A stretch of DNA of 64,000 nucleotides from Pleurodeles waltl. Its lineage: Eukaryota > Chordata > Amphibia > Caudata > Salamandridae. Positions 54,684 through 64,000 of this stretch are shown one piece after another. The notes beneath the pieces were generated by a model that was not told the DNA's origin, made no database searches, and saw only the letters and a list, made by a program, of their open reading frames with translations. The stretch lies in contig NC_090438.1 in assembly GCF_031143425.1 (NCBI RefSeq), positions 776,995,138-777,059,137 of the forward strand, in the 5' to 3' direction. The position numbers and the translations under genes are program-made. Each line of letters begins with the position of its first letter. Position 1 is the first letter of the stretch.

Positions 54684-56678
54684 TTTCAGGTAGTCCCCTG
54701 GGCTCTCATCTTGACATAGTTCATCATTGATCAGCTCCCAGCTGACCTGGCAGGTTAATTGTTGCACCATGGGCAAGTGGGCACAATATAAACAAGTATA
54801 CAGAAAAGAGTGGGCGTTGGATCCTGAATTAAAAAGATGGATTGCCCCTGCCAAATCGGATAATTCCAAAGTGGCCTGCAAGTATTGCCATATAGACCTG
54901 CCTGCCCATTATAATGATTTGAAGCAACATGCAGCAACCACAAAACACCACTCTCGCTCTAATGCAGCAAGTGCTTCCATGGCATCCTTTGTACAACCCA
55001 TTCATTCAATATCTAATGACCAGAAAAGAAGACAAATTAGGTTTGCCATACAAACTGCTTGTTGCACATCCATAAATAATGTAGATGGATATGGTGACAT
55101 TTTGAAGAATGAATTCCCTGCCTTCCGAATGCACCGTGCCAAATGTACAGCACTAATTACTTCTTTATTGGGCCCATACTTCAAAGACGAAATGCTGAAA
55201 GATATCGGAACATCACCTTACTCCTTATTAATTGATGAATCAACAGACATTGAAGTAAAAAACTGCTTTGCATTTGTGTGAAGTATTTCAGCATAAAGCA
55301 TACAAAATTAGTAAGCACCTTCCTCGGAATGCTAAAATTAAATCAGGCCTGTGCCGAAGATATAGCAAATGCAGTGCTAAGCTTGCTTGAAAGTTGTAAC
55401 CTTGAGACTGAAAATTTAAAAGGCATAGGCACAGATGGAGCAAGCGTCTTGTGCAGAAAGCATCACTCAGCATTCACCTTGTTGCGAGATAAGCAACCTT
55501 CCTTGCAACTTGTGCGCTGCATTTGTCACTCCCTGGACATCATTGCAAAGAAAGCAATAAGGAGCATTCCAAGCAATGTAGAATTCATGATCAGAGAAAC
55601 ATACAACTGGTTTTCCCACTCCCCAAAACGCCAGACCGACTACAGGGAATTGTATCTGACATTGGGCGGAGGCATGCCCCTCAAATTAATTTCACCTTGT
55701 GAAACACAGTGGCTAGTGATGGCAGACTGTGTAGAGCGTTTATTAGAACAATATGATGCCTTAAGCTTACACTTTAGCACAGCATCCTCTGTAGAACAGT
55801 GATATGCAGCAAGGATGCTCCAAGAAATGTATCACGATGAGACCAACCTACTTTACCTTACTTTCTTAAAGCCTATTCTTCAAGACATAAAAGTTTTTAA
55901 TAAAATCTTTCAGCTAGAATGTGGAGATGCACTTCACATCTTTCGCGACCTATATACTCTGTATGTGTCCACACTGAAAAGGATACTTAAACCAAGTGTT
56001 TTTACCAGTAATCATCAAGAACAGTTGCAGAGCCTAGATGTACAAAGTTCTGCCATTTATCTTTCTCAAGAGGATGTGGATCTTGGACTTGCTTTCCGTA
56101 AGAAGCTGGAAGAAAGTAAACTTACCTCTGTTTCAAAGGATGGCATTGTGAAAAGGTGCCTAGAGTTCTTGAAAGTATTGCCATGTGAATATCAATTTCG
56201 CCTTCCAGAGTCACTAAGCATGCTTAAAAAGTTAGAAGTTTTGAGTCCCCAAAAAGTGCCTGCAGATTGCAAACCTCCTGTAACTGACTTACCACATACC
56301 TTTTTCACATACCCATTGGAAGTACTAGAGTCTCAGTGGAGAATGATATCCTCATGTTCATTTCCTGAGACTTCGAACATGGAATCCTTCTGGATGGAAG
56401 TGTATAACTACACTGATGCTGCTGGCAAACATTGCTTTCATGAGCTTGCAATGGGTGCTATAAAAATGTTGACACTCCCGATATCCAATGCTCATGTTGA
56501 AAGGGTATTTTCCCAAATGACGCTGCTGAAAAATGATAGGCGAAATAGAATGGGCCTAAAACTACTACCAAATATTCTCTACATAAAGTTTGGACTGAAA
56601 CATATTGGAATTGAGTCCTATTCGTTTGTGCCACCCCCACAATTGCTTGCAAAATTTAACAGCAGTATGTATGATTAA
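54684..56678 (+). pseudogene. hAT transposase with BED zinc finger (one frameshift, one stop)
   Basis: Cuts and pastes the element; binds the termini through its BED finger. The ATG at 54,769 (CACCATGG context) opens MGKWAQYKQVYRKEW. The BED finger spans residues of about 25-65, with CKYC and two spaced His in HYNDLKQHAATTKH. DDE/RNase H-like core: LLIDESTDIE (first Asp) near 55,228-55,250, and GIGTDGASV (second Asp) near 55,424-55,448. The C-terminal dimerisation motif ISNAHVERVFSQM, with the catalytic Glu, lies near 56,480-56,520. A one-base shift occurs at about 55,278 and an in-frame TGA at 55,800, probably from a Trp or Arg codon. The total would be roughly 640 residues, normal for hAT. 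Everything else is open, so inactivation is recent. Confidence 0.88.
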
Positions 56679-56710
56679 AGTCGCAAAATTCAGCCCTCCC
56701 CAAGGATTGC

Positions 56711-57075
56711 ATGCAGCTCGGACCTGCTTTTGCCACTGTTGGCTGCAGACGGAGCTATGCCTGCCAGCCCTCTAGTGACAGGACCAGAAGAACACTTTCT
56801 CAGACCTGCCCTCGACCACTGTCAGCTGCAGAAGGAGCCGTGCCAGCCAGCCCTCTAGTGACAGGACCAGAAGAACACTTTCTCAGACCTGCTCTTGCCA
56901 CTGTCAGCTGCAGAAGGAGCCCTGCCTGCCCACCCTCTAGTGACAGGACCAGAAGAATACTCTCTCAGACCTGCCCTCACCGCTGTCAGCTGCAGAAGGA
57001 GCCATGCCTGCCAGCCCTCTAGTGATAGGACCAGAAGAACACTTTCTCAGACCTGCTCTTGCTCCTGTCAATCCC
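56711..57075 (+). repeat. 82-bp minisatellite just after the transposase stop
   Basis: The phrase CCCTCTAGTGACAGGACCAG recurs near 56,768, 56,851, 56,933 and 57,015 with 82-83-bp spacing. A little over four units, each with a GTCAGCTGCAGAAGGAGCC-type core. It begins about 30 bases after the transposase TAA. The frames are not coding. Confidence 0.85.
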
Positions 57076-57149
57076 AGAGCACTGCATGGCAATCCTGCTG
57101 GTGGCGCCAAGCCCAGAAGAGCACCATACTCCTGTTTCTCCTACTTTAA

Positions 57150-57930
57150 GCTACGGACATTGAAGTAAAGAACTTGCTTGTAGCTTGTAGATTGGAAATG
57201 TAATAGGCATAGATGGGGCAAGTGTCATGTGCGGAAAGCATCACTCAGCATTCACCTTGTTGAAAGATAAACAACCTTCCTTGCAACTTGTGTACTGCAT
57301 TTACCAGTTCTTTAAGATCATTGCTAAGAAAGCAATACAGAGCATTCCAAGTAATATAGGATTGATGATCAGAGAAACTTACAACTGGTTTTTCCACTCA
57401 CCGAAACGCCGGGCCTACTACAGGTATTTGTACCTCACATTGGATGGAGGCCTGTCCCTGACATTAATTTTGCCCTTGCGAAACGCAGGACTAGTGATGG
57501 CAGATTGTGTAGAGCGTTTAATAGAACAATGATGCCTTAAAATTGCACTTTAGCACAATATCCTGCAGGAAAGATGCTCCAGAAATGTGTCGTTATATAT
57601 CTTAAAATTACACTTTTGTATGGTTTCCTAGGTCTAGCACTCGTAAGCATCAAGAATGCCCAATAAAATTTATCATGAGCAGACAAACCTATTTTTCCTT
57701 ACTTCGATGAAGACCATGCCATTGCCATGTATTAGCTCTAGGACTACCACAGTTATGCCAGTACAGATGTAGAGATGATCTACGGTTGAAGTCCCAAAAA
57801 AATGTAGGCTCATTTGCTAAGACATCAGACCTGGTAAATTTATGAATGGAAGTGTATAACTACACTGATGCTGCAGGCACCCATTGTTTCCAGGAGCTCA
57901 CTTTAATGGATCCTCTGCCACTGTCATGTA
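57150..57930 (+). pseudogene. Second, degenerate transposase fragment inside the hAT
   Basis: The frame at 57,227-57,532 repeats the middle of the transposase: KHHSAFTLLKDKQPSLQL, then MIRETYNWFFHSPKRRAYY and MADCVERLIEQ, each with changes from 55,450-55,760. At 57,846 MEVYNYTDAAGTHCFQEL repeats 56,395-56,450. The sequence between them is mostly deleted. It is an internal duplication or the remains of a related element. Confidence 0.82.
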
Positions 57931-58757
57931 TTAACTCTAGGATCACCACAGTTATGCCAGTAAGAGATGTAGAGCTTGGCACCCCTATTTTGAAGAAAGG
58001 CTGCAACAAGATTTGGGAACAGCTAGATATCTCTTTATTGATCGGTGGCTCTGTGGAAGTAGGGGGGGGAGAAAATCCATGCTCTTGTGCCTAAAGTACT
58101 ATAGTCAAAACCATCACACAGTTGTAAGCGGCTACCTTAGCTTTATGGGATTAAAGCCGCCCTGTACAGAAAATTGAGCAAATCTGGCACTTAACGTTTT
58201 TGCAACCCTTGAGTGATGCCAAGAGTCATTCGCAGTTTCCCGTTACCAGCTTTGTCTACTTAAAAGTACATGTCTTAATATGGATGTTGGACTTGCTTCC
58301 TGTCTAAAGGTGAAAGAGAATAACTATTCGCATGGACCCTTTTACAGCCACATCTCCTTGCAACCTTCGTGATTGAGATTTACAATTGTCAAACACACCA
58401 GCATTCACATTCTAATGCACCTAGTGAGTCTGTGATCCTTTTTGCTGCCACTTCAAACGATATCAAATGGCTAGAAAAGGAGAGAAATCAGAATTGCATC
58501 AGAACCTGATTCAATGAACCATTTGTAGTTTCCCTTTACCACCAGCCAAGTATGTTTTTCAAGCAATATGTGATGTCTTAAAAGTTACACTTTTCTGTGG
58601 TGTCCTATGTGTACCACTGGTATGCATCAAGAATGCTCTACGAAACGTATCAAGAGCAGGAAAACCTATCTTTCCTTACTTCGATGAAGACAGTGCAATT
58701 GCCATGTATTAGCTCTAGGACTACCACTGTTATGCCAGTACAGATGTAGAGATGGCC
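57690..58757 (+). repeat. Dispersed 80-bp repeat and diverged satellite units
   Basis: The phrase CATGTATTAGCTCTAGGACT followed by a CCAC...GTTATGCCAGTA block occurs near 57,728, 57,926 (as TTAACTCTAGGATC) and 58,707. Between them, words of the 256-bp satellite (CATTCGCAGTTTC near 58,230 and CCATTTGTAGTTTCCCTTTA near 58,519) appear in diverged form. No gene. It looks like an old, decayed version of the array that follows. Confidence 0.6.
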
Positions 58758-59026
58758 ACTTTCTCTTGCAGTTTCAGGTAGTCCCCGGTCGTCTCAACAA
58801 GACAGTTATTCATTGAGCAGGTTAACCCAGCTGCCAAACAGTTGCAGGTTAATTATTGCAAAATGGGCAAGTGGGCTCAATATAATAAAAGGAGTAGTAG
58901 TGGTTTCTGAATTAAAAGGACTGAATGCCCTGTAAAATGAGCTGGTACCAAGGCTGCATTCAAGTACTGCCATAAAAAATTGCATGCCCATTCCAATTAT
59001 TTGAAACAACCTGCAGCTAACAGAGT
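58757..59026 (+). pseudogene. Third transposase fragment: copy of the acceptor and BED region
   Basis: TCTTGCAGTTTCAGGTAGTC at 58,765 and ATGGGCAAGTGGGCTCAATA near 58,863 repeat 54,673-54,790, including the splice acceptor and start codon. Decayed BED-finger codons follow (CAAGTACTGCCAT). It lies after the mid and C-terminal fragments, so the order of transposase pieces is shuffled. Frames are broken. Confidence 0.8.
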
Positions 59027-60275
59027 AGGTGATTGAATGAACCATTCGCAGTTTCACTTTACCAGCCATGTTTACTTACTGGTGCATGCCTCACACTCTG
59101 AAACAAGAATCATTCGGCCTAGGAAGTGGCTACTGCCCTTGCTTTCTGTCTGCAGGCAAAGGAAAATGACCTGTCTGCTACAAAGGGCTCCAATGCCAAA
59201 ACTGGTGTCAAAAGGACTGCTGTGAAGTTGATGAAAGCGATGTTCAACCAAAAGCTGTGAATCCTAGAAAGGATCAAACCGTATGTGATTGAATGAACCA
59301 TTCGCAGTTTCACTTTACCAGCCATGTTTACTTACCGGTGCATGCCTCGCACTCTGAAACAAGCATCTTGCGGCCTAGGAAGTGGCTACAGCCCTTGCTT
59401 TCTGTTTGCAAGCGAAGGAAAATGATCTGCCTGCTACAAAGGGCTCAAATGCCAAAACTGGTGTCAAAAGGACTGCTGTGAAGTTGATGAAAGCGATGTT
59501 CAGCCAAAAGCTGTGAATCCTAGAAAGGATCAAACTGTATGTGATTGAATGAACCATTTGCAGTTTCACTTTACCAGCCATGTTTACTTACCGGTGCATG
59601 CCTCGCACTCTGAAACAAGCATCTTGTGGCCTAGGCAGTGGCTACTGCCCTTGCTTTCTGTTTGCAGGCAAAGGATAATGATCTGCCTGCTACAAAGGGC
59701 TCCAATACCAAAACTGGTGTCAAAAGGACTGCTGTGAAGTTGATGAAAGCGATGTTCAGCCAAAAGCTGTGAATCTTAGAAAGGATCAAACCGTTTGTGA
59801 TTGAATGAACCATTCGCAGTTTCACTTTACCAGCCATGTTTACTTACCAGTGCATGCCTCGCACTCTGAAACAAGCATCTTGCTGCCTAGGAAGTGGCTA
59901 CTGCCCTTTCTTTCTGTCTGCAAGCGAAGGAAAAGGATCTGCCTGCTACAAAGGGCTCCAATGCCAAAACTGGTGTCAAAAGGACTGCTGTGAAGTTGAT
60001 GAAAGTGATGTTCAGCCAAAAGCTGTGAATCTTAGAAAGGATCAAACCGTATGTGATTGAATGAACCATTCACAGTTTTACTTTACCAGCCATGTTTACT
60101 TACCGGTGCATGCCTCGCACTCTGAAACAAGCATCTTGCGGCCTAGGAAGTGGCTACTGCCCTTGCTTTCTGTCTGCAACCAAAGGAAAATGATCTGCCT
60201 GCTACAAAGGGCTCCACTGCCAAAACTGGTGTCAAAAGGACTGCTGTGAACTTGATCAAAGCGATGTTCATCTTT
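59027..60275 (+). repeat. Exact 256-bp satellite, nearly five units
   Basis: The phrase GAATGAACCATT is followed by CAGTTTCACTTTACCAGCC at 59,037, 59,293, 59,549, 59,805 and 60,061: four consecutive spacings of exactly 256 bp with no indels. Units differ by a few scattered substitutions. The last unit breaks off after about 200 bases and joins diverged unit-like sequence to 60,340. Each unit has a 62-codon frame on plus and a 68-codon frame on minus, neither with a recognisable domain. Confidence 0.93.
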
Positions 60276-60690
60276 CTGTCTCCAAACAAAAGAAAATGAA
60301 GTAGCTGCTACAGGCTTCAATGTCAAAAGGTTTGTCAAAGAAGGACTGCTGTGCACATAATCAAAGATTTACGTCTCTCACCAAGTCCAGATTTACTACT
60401 TGTTTCAATTTGCTGCTCATCATAAGAAGTGAGTGACCATTTTTCCATGTTTATTTCCATTTTTAGTGTGTAATGGAATGAATAATCTAGGCACTGTGAG
60501 TTTCACATATTTGCTTACAATAGAAATTTGATTTATGCTTTAAAATGTTTGCTTCAGACTACGATTGCATTAGTTCAGTGTTAAAAGTTTGGGCTACTTT
60601 TTGGGCTGGGACCGGTTCATTTGAGCTTACTTTGGGCTGGTCGTTCAACAGCTTTGGGCTATAGAAGGCTTTTAAAATCTGGTAACACTG
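60276..60690. other. Right subterminal region and terminus of the hAT
   Basis: AT-rich sequence with a diverged satellite scrap, then repeated TTTGGGCT words (60,590-60,660) leading into the right terminal repeat. The left terminus has matching GGGCTATTATTAGCCC words, so TGGGCT may be a subterminal transposase-binding motif (inference). Confidence 0.5.
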
Positions 60691-60698
60691 ATAACAGG
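60691..60698. repeat. 8-bp target duplication (right) of the hAT element
   Basis: ATAACAGG, identical to 51,711-51,718. Confidence 0.92.
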
Positions 60699-61739
60699 TT
60701 AAAGCGCTTGCGCGCTCGACCTAAAAAGGGAGAGCCCAGTTGACACAAAGAGAAACCTTTTATGTTGTGACCCAAGTCGGCTGCAGGGATAACACATTTC
60801 TCATTTGCCACAGCTGTCTTTAATTACAGTCCATTGCGGAATCTGGTGGATCCAACTAGAGTAAAGTAAGTAATGAGAGACTGGGAGCGGCCCTCGGAGT
60901 CAAGCTGTATGCCATTATTATCATGCCCTAGCATCACCGAAGCCAGGAATACCCGACCAGGCACTGCAGCTGATAGGCACAACACACTCCCTTTAAATTA
61001 ATGTCATCATCCTGTGCAGTCCTGTCTAGTGCCTCACAGTGCTACTTGCTTATAAGGCAAGTATAATTCATATTAACACCAACCTTCAATCGTCTCAAAA
61101 ACACGTGTTCATGTGTATTTTATAATACATTAACATTCCATGTGCATTCATATCTGGCATGCTCATCAGATATATTTGCCAAATGCCGCATGCATCTTTT
61201 TGGAAGCTGTGTTTGATAGTTGTGTTTTCACATTTGAATGATCAGCTGTGCCAGATAACACGCACAGGGTCCTCAGCTGCCTTACTCACCTTGTGGCAGA
61301 CAATCTAGTGTGGGTGCCATTCTGGACACACAGTCAGGACATGCAAGTGAGTCCAGCACTGACTTTTTAAAATTACAATCGAATCTGCTTTTTATCTTTT
61401 CATTGACATATGGGAAAGCACAGTTTCTTCTCTAAAACCCGGCGCAGCAATATCAATATCATAGATAGTTGAACGCCACTCGTAAGTGCATTGAAACCAT
61501 AGATATGTCGCACATAAGCAAATAGAAAACTTGGCAGCTATAGTTGACACTTTGCATCTTTTGGCGCTAACTTTATCTAAATATTTAAAATTGCATATCT
61601 TCAGTACTACTGGTTGGATGTTTTGTAGTTTTGGCCTCAAATAATTTATTAAAATTGTATTTTGTGTTCTAAATTGGTGTGGGATTGTTATTGTTTTATG
61701 TTTTCTCTTTATTACTATTTCAATGCTGCATAAATACTT
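60699..61739. other. No recognisable gene
   Basis: Continuation of the locus that the hAT entered, then AT-rich sequence. No coding motif. A minus-strand frame at 61,392-61,781 (129 codons) has no recognised domain and overlaps the start of the retroviral remnant on the other strand. Confidence 0.4.
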
Positions 61740-64000
61740 TATGAATTGCCTCTTAGGTAAGCCTGACTTTTTTTGTGCCAAGCTACCAGTAGGTTATACA
61801 CAGGGTAATTTAGTGTTGTTTGTGGTTCACCCTGACAAGGATTGTAGCTGTGGCTTATGTAGGATTTCACTCCCCACCCCTCAGCCAACAACCCAATTTC
61901 TCACAATGGTCATTGGCTTAGGTTAGGCATCCTTTTGAATCCCATTGCACAAACAGAGTCAATACCGCTTCACTTTGAGTTTCCAAAAGAAAACTCTCAT
62001 TTGGTGTTGCGCTCCTCAGATGTATACAGAAAGCCCCTTATACTTCAATCAGATCCTGAAGAAAAATCTAGATGCCTTATATGTCCACTCTAGTCCAGTA
62101 CATTGACGAGTTGCTTGTGGCGTCAATACCAAAAGAAGCGTTCAGACAACACCACTTTGCCCTCCTCAACCACCTTGCTGAAAATGGGCAGAAGGTCTTC
62201 CCAGAGAAATTATAATACAAGATACCTGGGACATCAGATTGAAAAGGAGCAAGGAAAATGTCTCATGAGGGCATTGAAACTGTTCTGAAAATGAAGTGCC
62301 AACCACACAGAGAGAGGTGAGAATGTTTTTGGGAATGGTTGGAAACTGACGGCAGTGGATTCCCAATTTCCCACCTGTGGTGAGGCCCCCTATAGCGGCT
62401 CACACAAACTGATGCCAATGACCTGGTACCAAAGGATGACAAGAACATGGAAGCCATCCAAGAGCTTAAAAGTCTGGTGTGTAGAGCACACTCTCTTGGA
62501 ATGCCAGACTACAACAAAGAATTTGTGCTGTTCTGTCATGAATGCAATGGAAGTGCATTAGCTGTGTTGACACAGACCCATGGCGAGGGCAAACGCCCTA
62601 TTGCCTACCTTTCAGCTACCCTTGTCTCAGTAGCTGCAGCACAACCTGGTTGTCTCAAAGTGGTTGGAGCGGTTAGCCTGAGTATCCAGGAGACCGAAGG
62701 TATTCTAATGGGTCACCCTCTGATTGTCATGGGTTCCCATGACCAGCACATGTACACATCATCTGATCAATAGCCTACTAACCCGCTATGAAAGAATCAT
62801 CCTAGCTGCAGAAAATGTGTCAATGTGGAGATGTAAGACCCTCTGCCCTACTACTCTTTTGCCCACACCAGTTGAAGATAGTGGATATGAATCTGACCTC
62901 TGCTGAATCAATGTAACCAAATTGTGACCCAAACCACGACTAGACATATTGGATGTGCCCCTGGCCAAATCTGACCGTACTTTATTTGTTGATCGCTCTT
63001 GCTTGAGAGACAGGTGGGGCATTATAAGAGCAGCTTATTCCAGCTGTACCCTGAATGGAGTTGTGGAAGCAATCTACCTATGCCATGTAACCCCAGCACA
63101 AGTAAGGCAACTAATTGCCCTTACCAGAGCTTGTTGCACCTCTGATGGATTGAGAGTCACCATTTACACTGACAGCCAGTATAGGTTCTGTGTGATGCAC
63201 GATTTTGGACAACTTTGGTCACAGAGAGGGTTTCTGTCATTGTCCGGTTCTCCTACCCATAACAGGTTGTATGTCACAAATTTGTTGAACGAACTCTGAT
63301 TTCCAAGGGAGATATCTATCATATAGTGTGCTGCACACATGAGTGGCAATGACTTTGTCACAAGAGGCAATCGATACACGGACAGAGTTGCTCAATACAG
63401 TTTCCTTAAGCCCATCACATTTCACTTTATGAACCATGCAGTTTGGAGGGAGAGATGGCATTGAACACAGTGCAGACTTTTCATGAGCTGAGAGAACTGC
63501 AACATGAAGCCCTTGAAATTAAAAAGGCTAAATGGGAAAAGGCGGGTTGTGTGAAGGATGCCAGTGATATCTGGGTGTCAGGGGGAGGAAAACTAATTCT
63601 GACAGATTCCATGTTGCCTACCATGGTAAGACATATGCATGGTTGACCCATGTCGAGATCCAGACTTTCAAGTAGTATTGGTACAACCCTCATTTTTGAG
63701 TCATAGCCGCGAATCTGTGTCAGTAGTGCATTACATACTAAAGACAGAATGTCAGTAAAAGAGTGGTTGTACAATGAGTCACATAGGTAAGTGCAGTGGT
63801 CCTTTTAACTGTCTCCAAACTGATTTTCTAGAAATGCCGATGTAATCAACTGAGGCATAAAATCGATGTATGCTTGTTTTCCTGCTGGGTTGAGACCTTT
63901 CTCACCAAGAGATGTGATAGTCTGACAGTTGCCAAGCTACTGTGTGGAAATTGATCCCCTAATTCGGGATGCCGGTTCATCTTGAGTCAGACCAAAGGAC
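61740..64000 (+). pseudogene. Endogenous retrovirus-like pol remnant, runs off the window
   Basis: An old, broken copy of a retroviral-type polymerase gene. Plus-strand frames show RT pieces at about 61,740-62,300 (the catalytic region near 62,095-62,120 has one Asp and has lost the second), then the RT connection and an RNase H domain at 62,440-63,400, with a recognisable DRSCLRDRWG-type segment near 62,985 and IYTDSQY near 63,163. An integrase zinc-binding N-terminus follows (with a VRHMHG segment near 63,628), and then integrase-core remnants to the window edge. There are many frameshifts and stops; there is no intact gene. gag, env and LTRs are not in view. The retroviral class is not determined. 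Confidence 0.7.

Larger units (their letters stand above)
51719..60690 (+). mobile_element. Complete hAT transposon, about 9.0 kb
   Basis: It begins CAGTGTTGCCAGAT and ends ATCTGGTAACACTG (inverse with one mismatch), bounded by perfect 8-bp ATAACAGG duplications. Inside, in order: a GC-rich 5' region with a TATA-like word, an untranslated exon, an intron containing another MITE, the transposase exon, an 82-bp minisatellite, degenerate transposase fragments, and a 256-bp satellite ending near the right terminus. Typical autonomous hAT elements are 2.5-5 kb, so this one is unusually long because of the repeat-rich 3' half. Intact ends plus a nearly open transposase suggest a fairly young insertion. 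Confidence 0.92.

Noticed and set aside
59027..60275. CRISPR-like array (regular repeats)
   Set aside because: Repeats are 256 bp head to tail without unique spacers, inside a eukaryotic hAT transposon.
1..64000. Host protein-coding gene or tRNA/rRNA gene
   Set aside because: I looked for multi-exon conserved coding blocks and cloverleaf/box patterns outside the mobile elements; the only tRNA-like boxes belong to the SINE at 6.4 kb.

Overview
This is a eukaryotic, transposon-saturated, non-coding window. I see no host gene, rRNA, tRNA gene, operon or other bacterial feature. Almost everything I can name is a mobile element, and many sit inside one another: L1 and CR1/L2-like LINEs, a tRNA-derived SINE, Ty3/Gypsy, DIRS, an endogenous retrovirus, hAT, two full PIF/Harbinger copies and several families of palindromic MITEs. 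The mixture (abundant Harbinger elements and MITEs, Gypsy, DIRS, very long LTR-like repeats, low gene density) fits a giant salamander genome, most likely a newt such as Pleurodeles. The species is inference from repeat style; a genome search would settle it.

Layout. 1-1,871: nothing recognised. 1,872-4,585: a 2.7-kb LTR-like element (TG...CA ends, 5-bp target duplication) with a 177-bp internal tandem repeat. 5,839-6,391: two palindromic MITEs, one inside a SINE. 7.2-7.5 kb: a LINE reverse transcriptase scrap. 10.2-15.8 kb: a decayed L1 split by a 671-bp MITE. 15.8-17.5 kb: a hairpin-rich array with a period near 175 bp. 17.5-20.6 kb: a long-terminal-inverted-repeat element with one arm duplicated.

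21.5-42.2 kb is a nest. A Gypsy element (LTR end, gag, zinc knuckle, protease, RT, RNase H, integrase) was invaded twice by the same Harbinger family, at 22,738-30,157 and 33,966-42,178, in opposite orientations. Each Harbinger copy carries three genes: a HARBI1-type DDE transposase, a Myb/SANT-like protein (SANT-A), and a second multi-exon Myb/SANT-like protein (SANT-B) with a long Ser/Thr/Pro-rich region and a Lys-Gly-Lys-rich tail. HARBI1 and SANT-B are divergent around a shared upstream region; HARBI1 and SANT-A converge. Canonical Harbingers have two genes, so the conserved third gene is the most interesting item here. Both copies are broken, mostly by different mutations.

42.2-48.6 kb is a DIRS element on the minus strand (gag, RT/RNase H, tyrosine recombinase, inverted terminal repeats) with a Harbinger-type MITE in its recombinase. 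49.4-50.8 kb holds two inverted copies of a 630-bp MITE that is a chain of about a dozen hairpins. 51,719-60,690 is a complete 9-kb hAT element (8-bp target duplication, spliced transposase with one frameshift and one stop) whose 3' half has rearranged transposase fragments, an 82-bp minisatellite and an exact 256-bp satellite. 61.7-64 kb is a decayed retroviral pol that runs off the window.
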